This document shows, one piece after another, positions 30,954-41,413 of a stretch of 64,000 nucleotides of DNA. Each line of letters starts with the position of its first letter. Position 1 is the first letter of the stretch. Position numbers and translations under genes: made by a program. The notes below the pieces were generated by a model that worked only from the letters and a program-made list of their open reading frames with translations, was not told the DNA's origin and searched no databases. Location of the stretch: positions 558,001 to 622,000 of the forward strand of contig JANEZZ010000987.1 of NCBI GenBank assembly GCA_026122225.1, given 5' to 3'. Source of the DNA: Heloderma charlesbogerti (lineage: Eukaryota; Chordata; Lepidosauria; Squamata; Helodermatidae).

Positions 30954-32351
30954 TGGGGAAATCCATTTCCTTCAGGGCAAAACCTTATGCTGATGTGCAG
31001 CTGCCCCAGGGTTTCTGTCTTGCCACCTGGTGCTGCAGGGGCAGTTCCAGAAGGTGCTGGTGTTGTCCTCCCCTGCCGCCCTGTATCCTGCCTTCTTGAT
31101 CCACGAGTTCCCTTGCGGCTCCTTGTCCTACATCCTGCTGTGTCAAAGCCTGTAATGAAGCACTCCGTCAGGATAACTGATGGACAATAGCTCTGTATCC
31201 TCGGACCGTGTAAACAAGTTGTATAGCTCCCGGCCTTGCACTGTTTTATTGCTTACTAGGAGGTTTAGCATTGACCTCTGTTGGGCTGGCTAGGGTTCAG
31301 TAAAGGGCCTTTTTTCCCCCACTGCTTTTTCTGATCCTTTGTTTTTCACTTTTTTTTGTAACACTCGGTAGTTTATTTTCAGCTCTGTTGATGGGATGCT
31401 TGCAAGCAGATATGCCTAAAGTGAATTTCTAGTTTCTTGCCTGCCTCGAACATTCTCCCTGCTCAAACCGCTTTTCTCCCTCCAGCTCGGGTCAATAGTT
31501 TTAATGGGGTGAACATTTTTGGGAAGTTAGCCTTTCTGTTTTCAATTTGTTCATGGGCTTTTGGAGTTATAATGGGTTGCTCTCACAGGTGCGTAATTGG
31601 TACCTGTGGCACAAAGCCAACGGGTTGTAAAAAAGCCTTTCTTTCTACTTCACATGCTGCAGTCTTTTTCTTCTTCTTGATCCCCTCGCTTCTTAAAAAG
31701 AAATCCACCCCTTAGAAATCCACCCCTTTGCATAATAGCATGAGAAAGCAATGACAAGTGCATTTCAAGATATCCATTGTCCTAACCTGGCCCCTTTCTT
31801 GGAGGCCTATAATAGCATTGTACCTGGCCCTATTGGCCTGACTAATTGTTTAAAAGAGTTGCAAGTTGCCAGATCATATGAAATTGTTATTTTATCTATT
31901 TTATCAATTTCTTAGGCACCACCCAAAGCGTGTGCTTTTTTTTTTTAAAGAGTAGGGGAGTAAAAATAAGATGAAAACTAAGAAGTTAAACCAAAACCAA
32001 TGGAAGAGGTGGGGTCTGAGTAGTTTTGGAAGGGGGTGGCATTGAGAGAGAGAACAAACACAAATGCTCACTGTGTAAATTGTTCTGGGATGGAATTTCA
32101 CTTCTGGACATACAGGCCAGCAAGAGAAGAAGGAGACTTTGGGACAGCAAGGATGGTAGAGACGAACAGCGGGTCATGTAAGAGGAATTCAGGGAAGACA
32201 GCAAGGATGGGGAAAAGCTGCAGTTAAGCAGAGGTGGCATCAAGAGTCGGCATCATTGGGCATACGCCATGGCCCATGCCCTGGCCGAGGGCCACTCCCA
32301 AACCTAGAGCTGCCCCTGCTGCTGCTTCTCCTGCTTGCTGTCTCTGCCCGT
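30954..32351. other. Mostly unclassified, no gene seen
   Basis: No exon is recognised. 32228-32345 (GGCATCAAGAGTCGGCATC, then AACCTAGAGCTGCC) and 33073-33155 (CACCTTGACCATGCCCC, AAACCTAGAGGCAGCC) resemble each other and may be diverged relatives of hAT family A. A and T runs lie at 31936-31949. Confidence 0.4.
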
Positions 32352-32669
32352 TCACTTGCCGCAGTTAAACTGTGGAATTCGCTTACACAAGATGTAGCGA
32401 TGGCCACCCATTTGGATGGCTTTCAAAGGAGACTGGACAAATACATGCAGGATATGGCTATCGACAGCTACTGATCCTGATGGCTCTATGCCACCTTCAG
32501 TATCAGAGGCAGCATGCCTATGTACACCAGTTGTTGGGGAACATGGGCCGGAGGGTGCTGCTGCACTCACGTCCCGTGGGCAGCTGGTTGGCCACTGTGT
32601 GAACAGATGGCTGGACTGGATGGACCCTTGGTCTGATCCAGCAGGGCTCTTCTGACGTTCTTATGTCCT
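32352..32669 (+). mobile_element. CR1-clade (L3-like) LINE 3' end
   Basis: The coding remnant at 32363-32440 reads VKLWNSLTQDVAMATHLDGF, the normal L3-like C-terminus with tryptophan intact, followed by the 3' UTR with GGAACATGGGCCGGAG and ACCCTTGGTCTGATCCAGC. It is 5'-truncated. Confidence 0.9.
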
Positions 32670-32726
32670 CTCTGAGCAGGCAAGCAGTGATGGGAGAGAG
32701 GAGATAGTGCAGCAGTAATGAGGAGG

Positions 32727-33061
32727 GGCCACGGTGGCTTAGTGGTTAAGACGCTGAACTGCAGACTGGAAGGTCGGCAGGTCAGCAGTTCGAGACCCGA
32801 GTGCTGCGTGACAGAGTGAGCTCCCGTCTTCAGTCCCAGCTTCTGCCAACCTAGCAGTTCGAAAGCAAGAAATTGCAAGTAGATAAATAGGTACCGCCTC
32901 GGTGGGAAAGGTAGCAGCGTTCCGTGCACCTCGGTGTTCAGTCATGCCGGCCACATGACCACGGAAGCGTCTTCGGACAGCGCTGGCTCTTCGGCTTAGA
33001 AACGGGGATGAGCACCGCACCCTAGAGTTGGACACGACTGGTTGGGGACACCTTTACCTTT
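32727..33061 (+). mobile_element. tRNA-derived squamate SINE with Bov-B-like tail
   Basis: The head GGTGGCTTAGTGGTTAAGAC (A box) and CAGTTCGAGACCC (B box) is followed by AGATAAATAGGTACCGCC, GGCCACATGACCACGG and GGCTCTTCGGCTTAG. The end AGAGTTGGACACGACTGG resembles the GAGTCGGACACGACT end of Bov-B LINEs. TAATGAGGAGG flanks it exactly on both sides (32716-32726 and 33062-33072), so the insertion is full-length and fairly young. I recognise the type as one widespread in squamates but am not certain of its catalogue name. Confidence 0.88.
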
Positions 33062-33299
33062 TAATGAGGAGGGGGGCCCAGTGCAGGGAGGGGGGCCCAT
33101 TGATGGCACCTTGACCATGCCCCCCCCCAAACCTAGAGGCAGCCTTGAAGCTAAAGGCGAGGAGCTTCTGTCAGGTGTACACTGGGAAGGCAGTGTGGAG
33201 ATTTACAAAGGGGTGTTGCATGGTTGGATCTGAGTGATGGATGATTTGGGGCACTGGGATTTTACAGTGGAGGAGATAGGGCCAAGGTCCTGACAGTTT

Positions 33300-33712
33300 C
33301 ACAGAAACCTCAGCTATCTTAAGGAGCGCTTCCAGCAGCACCAGACAGGCCGCTTAACAAGATCAGCCTCGGATGGCCTTCCCATCAGCCAGGACAGCTA
33401 GATTGCTGGGGACAAGGGAGAGAGCTTTTTCTGTGGTGGCCCCCACTCTGTGGAACTCCCTCCCTAGGGAACTCCGCCATGCCCCCTCTTTAATGAGCTT
33501 CCGCCATGCATTAAAAACATGGTTGTTCAGGCAGGAATTTGGGGTGGGTTAGGGTATTTTAGAAAATGTTTTTATTGTAGAATTTTATTGTTTTAAACTG
33601 TTTTATTGTATGCTGTACATCGTTGCCCAGAGTGGCTGGGTGACCAGCCAGATGGGCGATTAATAAATTTAATAATAATAATAATAATAATATAATAATA
33701 ATAATAATCAGT
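33300..33712 (+). mobile_element. L2 LINE 3' end with (AAT)n tail
   Basis: GGAGAGAGCTTTTTCTGTGG (the RAFSV block) and CTGTGGAACTCCCTCCC (LWNSLP) with CATGGTTGTTCAGGCAGG are decayed L2 coding blocks. The UTR ends CATCGTTGCCCAGAGTGG, GGGCGATTAATAAATT and an AAT array (33671-33708). Confidence 0.8.
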
Positions 33713-33740
33713 GGGTTAATGTGGCTCAAGTGTCTTCCAC

Positions 33741-33826
33741 ACCAGTCCAACTCCAGATGTGTTGGGTTGCAACTCCCATGATACAACAGTTGCATCTGGA
33801 GGGCAATAAATGGGGGGAAGGCTGCG
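33741..33826. mobile_element. Palindromic MITE, short
   Basis: CAACTCCAGATGTGTTGGG, AACTCCCATGATACAACAG and TGCATCTGGAGGGCAAT form a short, partly deleted foldback of the 9041 family. Confidence 0.6.
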
Positions 33827-34087
33827 CTGTACGTCTTCGGACTGGCGGACCTGGTGCAGTCTTTTGGCAGTGAAGAAATTAGCATTGTCATGGCCAGCTG
33901 TTGTCGCAAGTAGGAAAGCCAGCTTTTCCAGCTGTGCCTCTCAGGGCAGCCTGATGCTCAGGCGTTTGTGCTGATCTGCCCATGTGCATAAAGCTTCACC
34001 TGTGGATTTCAGCACACCCATGTTCCCTTAAAGGTTCAAGATGGAACAGCTGGCGACCTTGGTTACAAGTTCCATGTTGCCGTGAAA

Positions 34088-34215
34088 CAGCCTTCCTCAA
34101 CTCGGTGTCGAATGATGTTTGGGATTACCACTCCCAGCATACCCGACTGTGCTGGCTGGGGCTGATGGGAGCTGAAGTCCAGAATACCTGGAGGGCTCCA
34201 AGTGGGGGCAGGCTG
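34088..34215. mobile_element. Palindromic MITE
   Basis: The outer arms are CAGCCTTCCTCAACTCGG and AAGTGGGGGCAGGCTG; the inner arms include GGGATTACCACTCCCAGCAT and GATGGGAGCTGAAGTCC. 9041-type family. Confidence 0.8.
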
Positions 34216-35040
34216 CCATTAAAGAATGCAAGGGTGGACTGGTAGACTGAGAGTAACGAAAGGGAAAAGGAAAAAATGCACAATCAATTCTAATAGGCTC
34301 CTTCTTCTGTCTGCTGCATAGTAACCTGATGCAAAAAGAGGAACGTATCAAACATTGCCAGAAGGCTATCAAAAATGTCAATCCGAGAATGCAATCCTCA
34401 AGCCAATGGCTCTGAAAGGCATTCTGGCAGCTTCCCTGGAATTACTCCAGTGTAAATCCGCTTGAGGCTCATGGCCTGTCATGTTTGCTGTGCCTTTGTT
34501 GCAAAGGTTAAATATACATAGCATTGTCTAAGGAGGCTAAGAAGTTGCTTCTAGTTGCCGGGGACCAGCCTGGTAAAGCAAAAATGGCATTGTATTGACA
34601 GGTGCTTTGGATCCTTTGTCCCTGAAGACCCATTCAGAGATGTGTTCTCCATTTACACAAAGCAGCCGTGTTATTTAGCAAGGGCAAAGAGGGGGAGACA
34701 AGTAACATTTCAAAGTAAATATAGGCTAAAGATGATTAACAGGATTAGGAGCACAGTTATCTGCCTTCCTTTGGGCAGCAGAAGCTTTGAGCCGGGCACA
34801 AGAACAGCGAAACCGGGAACAAAATTCCCATGTGGGCTGGCTGGCAAAATGGATTTGGAAGTTCAGCCTCCAGCACTAATACAGCATCCTCTGTAACTGG
34901 GTCTGTAGAAACAAGACCTCTATCAGGGCCAATCAGCATGCATGATAAAGCAGCATGAAAGCTTTCAGTTTATACAGAACTCTTCCTCAGGCTTTATCCC
35001 TCACTGCTCCTTATTAGGCCTGGAGCTCCCTCCCTCCATG
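34216..35040. other. Single-copy-looking stretch, no gene recognised
   Basis: 34500-34900 lacks the repeat words seen elsewhere and is moderately AT-rich. An 113-codon frame (34555-34896) has no domain I know. It is a candidate for conserved non-coding sequence. Near 34960-35000 GAAAGCTTTCAG and CAGAACTCTTCCTCAGG recur at 22590-22620, marking a short unnamed repeat. Confidence 0.35.
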
Positions 35041-35250
35041 CGTATAACAGCCTCCCCCAACCTGGAGCCCTCCAGATGTATTGGACTATAAGGACAGAGG
35101 ACAGCCCTTTGGGACTTCATTTTGCTAGTTTGCTGTTTGCAGGGAGATCTGGGTTTGTTTCTTTGCTGTAGGGTTCAAAACTGGTATTCCCCACCTGCAG
35201 GATGAAGAGTTGTAGTCCAACACATGGAGAAGCCTGGCTTATATGATGCC
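35041..35250. mobile_element. Palindromic MITE, interrupted
   Basis: The left arm CAGCCTCCCCCAACCTGGAG...TATTGGACTA is at 35050-35092 and the right arm GAGTTGTAGTCCAACACATG at 35207-35230. Between them lies a piece beginning AGGACAGAGGACAGCCC, similar to the left part of repeat X. Confidence 0.5.
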
Positions 35251-35502
35251 ACCTCTCTCTCTCTCTCTCCAAATACCTCCTCAAAACTGCCATCTTAATC
35301 CTGATCTCCAGCTAAAATGAAACCTAGAGCTGCCATTCTATGTAGTTTAAGTAAGTCTCACAGAACTAAATAAGACTTCTCTGTGAGTAAACATGTGTAG
35401 GCATATGCTGTACAAACATATGGCACTTTCTGTTACCCTCGCTTCGCCCATTGTGCTCTTCTCTCACCCTCACCCACCCACCCGCCACCCTGGTTCTAAC
35501 TC

Positions 35503-35732
35503 GGTAGTGATTGGGTTCACACAACAAGATAATCCACACTCAGTGGTTGAGCTCAGGTTGTCGTTGAACCGTGGGTTGTTGAACCATGGGTTACCGTGAA
35601 CCCAGTGGGTTCAGACAACATGATAACCCACAGTTCAGCAACAACCCACGGTTCAGCGACAACCCACACTCAACCCTTGCTCAACCACTGAATGTGGGTT
35701 ATCATGTTGTGCAAACCAACCCAGTCACTACC
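35503..35732. mobile_element. Long palindromic MITE (230 bp)
   Basis: The terminal arms of about 50 bp are inverted: GGTAGTGATTGGGTTCACAC at the left and CAACCCAGTCACTACC at the right. The interior has nested arms (AACCGTGGGTTGTTG against CAACAACCCACGGTT), so nearly the whole element can fold. Shorter relatives with CCATGG/TTAGCAT and GTTTGCACGA words may lie at 53090-53400 and 56608-56790. It encodes nothing. Confidence 0.8.
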
Positions 35733-35739
35733 AACCTTG

Positions 35740-35820
35740 AGACTGTAAATCCTTTGGGGCCAGGATCTGTCCTTTGCTTCTGTTACTCTGCAAAGTGCCA
35801 AGTACATGACAGTGCATAAG
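35740..35820 (+). mobile_element. Ancient L2/MIR3-like tail
   Basis: GAGACTGTAAATCCTTTGGG, CCAGGATCTGTCC and GCAAAGTGCCAAGTACATGA are the order of the old vertebrate retroposon tail also seen at 25065. Confidence 0.4.
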
Positions 35821-35859
35821 GTGGCCGCCTATGCAACGCCCCCAAAGAGGACAAATTTG

Positions 35860-36010
35860 CCTAAAATGTGCATATGCTAATTTATATGTATAGATGCCAA
35901 TTTAGAAATAATTACTATAATTTCAACAGAGCTACAATGCATCTCCTCATAGTGGAGGAAGACTGCGACCAGGTGAGCTGTGTACCTGCCTGTTCAGCCT
36001 GCGGTCGAGG
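35860..36010 (-). repeat. Repeat X fragment
   Basis: AGATGCCAATTTAGAAATAA, TTTCAACAGAGCTACAATG and GGAAGACTGCGACCAGGTGA are the complement of repeat X right half. Its left flank (GAGGACAAATTTGCC) is shared less clearly. Confidence 0.5.
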
Positions 36011-36834
36011 TGCTGGCTCTTCCCCTGCCACATTGTTTTAGTGGGAAGGCAGGAGATAAATTACCTTAAATACTGAGGAAAATCACCCCATATCCTCACA
36101 GCAATCTCAGTTCTCTAATTGCCCGTCCTTCGGTAGCCAAAACAGCAGCACCCCCGTGTAAGAGGGAGTTACTGCCAAGGTTGGGGGAATTCAAAGTTTG
36201 GCAGAAGTACCAAAAACCTTTTGGAACATTAATACTCCAACAATAATGCTCAAAAACAATACTTAGTAATAATACTCAATAAAATGAAATAATGCTCCAT
36301 AATAATACTTTAAAAACCCATCCCCATGAGGGCCAGTGAAGACTGAATGAGCTTGCTCAGTTGGCATGGAATGCTGGCCAACTGTTGAAGGGGGCCAGAA
36401 CTGGGAGAGGGAGGGGGAATGGAAATGACTCCTGAACAGGAGAACTCCACACTGCAACCTTTTGTGAAGAACTTGTCCACCAGTCCCATTTCATTAACAA
36501 CAATGGTTTGGAATCCGTCGGCTGCTCATGCAATAGGTTCCTTTCACCTCCCTGTTGACATTCCCAGGTTTGGGGGGCCTCTGGAACAGCAAGGGATAAG
36601 GCATGGAGGGCAGCAGTGGGAGGGGAGAATTGGCAAAAACCATGCAGAGGCACCTTGAGCAAACAGGGTCCCACAGGTAAGAGGTCCCTCTATTCCTTAT
36701 TTTTGCCACCTTCCCCCATGCCATCCCGGTGGGTCCATCTGCAGCAGCATTAGGGAATTCTGGGGACTCCAATGAGAGGGAATCGGGGGAAGATCTAGCA
36801 TGGCCACTTTGCAGAGGTGTTTGAAGGGCTACCA
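36011..36834. other. Unclassified, no gene seen
   Basis: TAATA/AATACT words recur at 36230-36310 (AATAATGCTC, AATAATACT), a short degenerate tandem stretch. No exon is recognised. Confidence 0.4.
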
Positions 36835-37225
36835 GAGGGCAGTCCTATATTTGAAGGTGTCCTCTTTGGAAGAGCTGTAGCCAGACCAAGCCTGGATTAA
36901 AGATAAAGCATGTGCCTGATCTCCGAAGCTAAGCAGGGACAACCCTAGGTAGTACTTGGATGGGAGACCATCTGGGAATCAGGCTTCCTGCATCGAGCAG
37001 TGGGTTGGACTCGATGGTCTTGTAGGCCCCTTCCAACCCTATGATTCTATGAAGAAAGAACAGCAGGGGCCTTGAAGTTGCTGCTTGTCTTCCATTAGCA
37101 CCCGGACAGCAGATGAAACAGGCACACAGGTTGCCTGGTCTTCCCCACTATGGCAAGTTATATTTCAGTTCTGTTGAAATTAGAGTCACTATTTCTAAAT
37201 CTGCATCTGTACGTATAAAGTAGCA
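36835..37225 (+). repeat. Repeat X copy carrying a 5S/CR1 insertion
   Basis: The left part (GGGCAGTCCTATATTTGAAG, TGTCCTCTTTGGAAGAGC, GGATTAAAGATAAAG) and the right part (AGAACAGCAGGGGCCTTGAA, CTGGTCTTCCCCACTATGG, TTTCTAAATCTGCATCTG) match repeat X at 19535 and 57425. Those copies lack 36914-37053, which was inserted here. Confidence 0.6.
36914..37053 (+). mobile_element. 5S rRNA-like segment fused to a CR1 3' tail
   Basis: 36914-36979 reads CCTGATCTCCGAAGCTAAGC, AGGTAGTACTTGGATGGGAG and ACCATCTGGGAAT, a close match to vertebrate 5S rRNA from about residue 35 to 100 and so covering the internal pol III control region. It continues directly into CTTCCTGCATCGAGCAG, TGGGTTGGACTCGATGG, CCTTCCAACCCTATG and ATTCTATG, the CR1 3' end. 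Such a join is the structure of a 5S-derived SINE mobilised by CR1. It is not a functional 5S gene: the 5' third is absent and no T-run terminator follows the 5S part. Confidence 0.75.
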
Positions 37226-37924
37226 TAGACAAATTTTGTGCAGATCTGCATCCTCTTCTTTGGCGATAAAAACGTGGCCACCCTCTCTGGACCCAAGTTG
37301 ATAATGATTATTTCTTAATCACCAAAACAACAACAACACACACACACACACACCGCACAAGGCACTGTGTGATATAAAACAACATTCACAAAATCCTGCC
37401 CATAGGCTTACTGTCAAAATGAACAGACACATAAAGAAAAGGGAAGGGGGTAAGAATAGACAGCTGGGGAAGAGACAGACGCTACGGCTGCGATCCTACA
37501 TACACTTACAACTCAGCCCTATTGAATTCATTTGGGTTTACGTCTGAGCAAATGATGTGTACGATTGTGGTGCATGATTCCCATTGCAACTGCCACTGCT
37601 GCTCTTAATCTGACCTGTCCTGCAGCCTGGACATCACTTCTCTTTTCCCCAAACTGCTTTTGCATCGAAGGACTGTCTCCCTTTGTCCTTTTTGGGTGCT
37701 GATGTGAACTTGTCGAGCTGCAAAGTGTTGCTCTGACACTTCCCCAAATAGGGGAAGTGTGAAAGCATACGTGGAAACTTTGCAGCATCCGTTCTAGTGC
37801 TAAACACAAGTGGGGTTTCTTTCATTTCATTCTGTTTCACGTTTTGTAACCTTTATTCTGCAATGTATCAGCAAATGAAAAAGAGGTGACTAAACTCTTG
37901 TCTTAAGACAGAAGGAACCCCGGG
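37226..37924. other. Unclassified; (CA)n at 37335-37354
   Basis: A short AACAACAACA to CA run is followed by unique-looking DNA. At 37488-37565 TGCGATCCTACATACACTT...GATGTGTACGATTGTGG forms a loose hairpin with CCCTATTGAATTC, like the MITE pieces at 43990 and 56335. Confidence 0.4.
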
Positions 37925-38205
37925 ATTGCCATTATCAGCGCTTGCAGGGTCAGAGCACCAGGACTTCTTGATCAGCAGCGACGCTGATGGCATCCCACCC
38001 CCCACCCCCACCCCCAAGCTTCCCTGTCCCCTCTGAGCTTAGCTGCAGTCCTCACAGAAGCTGGGGGGTGGGGGAATGGATTTCCTTATCAACAATATAT
38101 TGTTGTGAGCTATCCCGGTTGTAAAACAATGTTTTTTGGGGTGGCTTGGTCTTGAATGGGCAATCAAGGCCCATTCGCTTTACAGAAGAACAATACAGGG
38201 AATAT
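37925..38205 (-). mobile_element. hAT-type element, family F (partial)
   Basis: TCTGAGCTTAGCTGCAGTC, ATATATTGTTGTGAGCTATCC and GGGCAATCAAGGCCCATTC are the complement of 48895-49075 in the intact copy. The first part is diverged and includes a CCCACCCCC run. Confidence 0.55.
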
Positions 38206-38227
38206 ATAATACGCATGCACACACACA

Positions 38228-38250
38228 GAGAGAAAGAGAGAGAGAGAGAG
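38228..38250. repeat. (GA)n microsatellite
   Basis: An AGAGAGAAAGAGAGAGAG run, shared by overlapping frames that are artefacts. Confidence 0.9.
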
Positions 38251-38397
38251 ATCAACCCAGCTGCCTGCATTTTTGGTCTCTCCTTGGGGTTGTGGCTATA
38301 AGGATGAACACCTGCACTTTGAAATTTACCACTGAACTATTGTATTGGTCTTTGCTGATTTCAGAATCCCTTATCTTCACAATCAGAAGATAACTGT

Positions 38398-38760
38398 TTG
38401 GGAGCATGCTCTCTGATGACCTCAGAGGGCCTGCTCCTGGTGGTTCGGCACGGACCTATGGCCCGATTGGAGTCCACCTGGAGGTGGCCCCCTTTCTATG
38501 GAACTTCCTGCCTCTGGAGGTCAGGCAGGCGCCAACGCTGTGCTGTTTCTGGTGCCTCCTGAAAAGATCTTTATTTCAGGAAGCCTTCCTTGACTGGCCA
38601 GCCACGGTTTTTATCAGTATTCTGTGTTTCTTTTTAAAAAAAAAAAATTTAACATGGAGTTTTATTCTTTTATCTTGTGATGTATCTTTTATTGCTCACC
38701 ACTCCAGAAGCTGTCTAGATGTGGAGCGGAATATAAATGTTGGAAATAAATAAATATATG
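38398..38760 (+). mobile_element. L2 LINE 3' end
   Basis: GGTGGCCCCCTTTCTATGG (the VAPFLW block), CCTCTGGAGGTCAGGCAGG and GATCTTTATTTCAGGAAGC are L2 coding blocks with frameshifts. The UTR contains a 15-base A run near 38634-38648 and ends GTGGAGCGGAATATAAATG plus AATAAATAAATA. Confidence 0.8.
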
Positions 38761-38784
38761 GCTGACGCTTGGGGGCACAACTCT

Positions 38785-39016
38785 GCAGTCACAAAATATG
38801 GACAGAGATGCTGCCTTATTCCAGGTCAACTAGATATGGGTGGCCAACTAGACTTGTGTTTTCCACTCTGACTGGCAGCGGCTGTCCAGGCCTCTCAGGC
38901 AGAGAAGGGAGCTCTTTCCATTACTTGCTACGACATCCTTCTAACTGGAGGTGCCAGGAATTGAACCCTGGACCTTCTACATGCAAAGCAGGTTGTCTCC
39001 CACTGAGCTGTATAGC
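38785..39016 (-). mobile_element. tRNA-derived SINE
   Basis: On the minus strand: GGGGCTATACAGCTCAGTGG (A box), GGTTCAATTCCTGG (B box), GCACCTCCAGTTAGAAGG, CCGCTGCCAGTCAGAGTGG and GGAATAAGGCAGCATC. It has the same architecture as 6066-6197 and is unbroken here. Confidence 0.75.
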
Positions 39017-39119
39017 CCCAGAAACTCAGTGCTTATTGTGAACAATACATGAATGGGTGACAGCTTGCGATGTATTTTGTACCCAATTCAGCCTAATTCA
39101 ACAAGTGAAAAAGGAAAAG

Positions 39120-39350
39120 CTTTGAGCAGTGGTAAGGGGTATTAATTTGCATTAGCCCATTGACTCATATGGATTAGTGCATTTGCACTCATGCAAATTA
39201 GTCCTAATGCAGATTAGCGCAAATCTCCCCCCAAAGTGAAAAACTGGTCCAGAAGTCCGTAGAATCTGTGTGAGTCAGAAAAACCTGGCTCACTGCAGAA
39301 TCAGATTTATAGAAACGCAAACTCATTTGAATCCGACATGCCTAGGTCTG
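39120..39350. repeat. Repeat Y copy
   Basis: AATTTGCATTAGCCCATTG and ATGCAAATTAGTCCTAATGC form short inverted words, followed by AACCTGGCTCACTGCAGAAT and CATTTGAATCCGACATGCC, the repeat Y order (4326-5360, 19870-20035). Confidence 0.4.
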
Positions 39351-41186
39351 ACCCTCCTCCCTCGAAAGCGTCACATGTCACTTTCATACACATTTTCCAT
39401 GATCTTTCCCCCATACCTGGGGGTAATTTGTGTTTTTGTTTCCTTCCCCCTTACGTAGCGCGTTATTCATGATTTTCTGCAGTCGTGCTACCGCGCCCAT
39501 GGAGAGGAATCTAAATAAGGCAATCCTAGTTAGAGAAACCCAGTGGTGATTTAGCAGTTTGAGAGAAATCAAATTCCATATATCTCAAAGACTGAAAAAT
39601 AACTAGATATTAACACAGATTGTTTCTCCACTGCTAGTAGAAAGCAAGACAATATTACCGCATTTTCAAAGCTGCATGCTAAATAATGCCAGTGAGCAGA
39701 AGGATGAAAGATCAACTTGTTCTCTTGCTCAGTAGTCTACCTGGGTGGGCAGGAAATAGGAAGTGAGATACAACATAGTCTGGGCAGGGGCACCAAGTGG
39801 GCATTAGAGAGCATTTTAAAAATAACCTTAAATTATGTCACAGTTTCTTTTCAGTATGTGTTAATGAAGCATTTTTTTCCAGGCAAAAGATAAATGCTAT
39901 ATATTAGCCTGCTCAGAGGCTTAGTATGGGCAGCTGGCTGGCTCAGGTCATGCACAACAAAATCCAAAGTGATCTGCTTCTTTACTGTCCACTTTCTTCA
40001 TTTGCAGAAGCAGAGTTTTACCTTATAAAGCTCAATACACATTACATTTGTTGCCGGGCATATACCAGAGCTTTAGAAATTTGGCCCGTGATCAGAAGCC
40101 AGTGTTATGGAGGCTTCCTGGAGTTAGTGTAGAACTTTAGCTGGAGGAGTCTCACCTGGCAAGATGACACAGGCCTTCTAAGTTCTGGCAGGGTCGGGCC
40201 CCAACTTACCAAAATGTTGCCAAACCACAGTAAGAGGCAATAACATTAAATCAGATGGAGTGCAATTAGAGCACTCTGCCCAGGAAAAAGAAATGCCAAA
40301 CAAATAGTAGCAGGGAAGTGAGTTCTTTGGTCCTTTCTTTTCTCCTTGTGCTATTGAGATTTCTAGACTGCATTTCCTTCTTGCTGTGAAACCATGCAGC
40401 TATGGGGGGGGTGCTCCCCGGCTGGAGGTCAGCCCGGTACATCTTTGGGAGGTCCATACCAATTGCAGTCCCGCCTGAGGATCTGCCTTTTCCCTCTGGC
40501 TGCAGTGAGAGAGGCACTTTATGGGTGGATATCCAGAAGCAGCCATGCTGAGCTTTGCCCTGCCTCCTTGGGAAGTACAGAGGGCAGGCCTTGGGAGTAG
40601 TTGCAAGATGGGAGTCAGTGAGATTCCAGCTGCATTTGATAATCCTTAAGGCAGGGGTGGGAGGAAGGTAGATGTGGATCTACTGGGAGATATCTGGATG
40701 ATTTGCAATAGATGGGCAAGGATTTCTGACACTCAGCTGTTGAATGATAGCAAAAATATGACCCCCCCCCCGCCACCCCGGCTTATACTGCTGGGAGTCA
40801 ATTTTTGTGTGGAAGAACTTGGAGCTCCATTCCGTTCTGGTACACAAAACAAGTTCCTGGGCTCAACATCCTTTCAATGTAAGTGACTGTCTTTTGCACC
40901 AGGTTCCCGTTTGGTGGGTCACAGAGTTCTAGTAAAAAACACAAAGCAGATCCCGCAAGGCTGCTGTCTGTCCACCCCTGCCTGACAGTGCGGCCCCACC
41001 GGATGTTTAGTCTGTTGTAGAATAGTCAACAAATGCTGTATTCATCTTTTGCTGATGCAGAATGGGAGCGAGCCGCAAGTAAAGGAGGCCCCCGATGATA
41101 TCTAAGGTAGCAAAACCACACATTCTCACACCCTGGCTACAGACTGGTTCCCATCCCCCCTTCCACAAATGTTAGAGAATAATGCA
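39351..41186. other. Mostly single-copy-looking, no gene seen
   Basis: No exon, RNA gene or named repeat is recognised over most of this 1.8 kb. A C run is at 40761-40770. 40900-40975 (TTCTAGTAAAAAACACAAAG, CAGATCCCGCAAGG) recurs at 61515-61575, marking one end of an unnamed repeat. Confidence 0.4.
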
Positions 41187-41413
41187 TTAAGGTGCAATCC
41201 TATGCATGTTAGAGGATGGCACATTAAGGGTGCAATCCTATGGATGTTAGAGGATGACACATTAAAGGTGCAATCCTATGCATGTTAGAGGATGACACAT
41301 TAAGGGTGCAATCCTATGTATGTTAGAGGATGACACATTAAGGGTGCAATCCTATGCATGTTAGAGGATGACACTTTAAGGGTGCAATCCTATGCATGTT
41401 AGAGGATGACACT
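41187..41413 (+). repeat. 38-bp tandem repeat derived from a MITE end
   Basis: Six units, the first 37 bp and the rest 38 bp, start at 41187, 41224, 41262, 41300, 41338 and 41376. Each has TTAAGGGTGCAATCCTATG then CATG and TTAGAGGATGACACA. The first 23 bp equal the left terminus of the MITE that follows at 41414; the other 15 bp are its left flank. Units differ at only a few positions. Confidence 0.92.

Noticed and set aside
36914..36980. Functional 5S rRNA gene
   Set aside because: The 5' third is missing, the 3' end is replaced by a CR1 tail and there is no T-run terminator after the 5S part.
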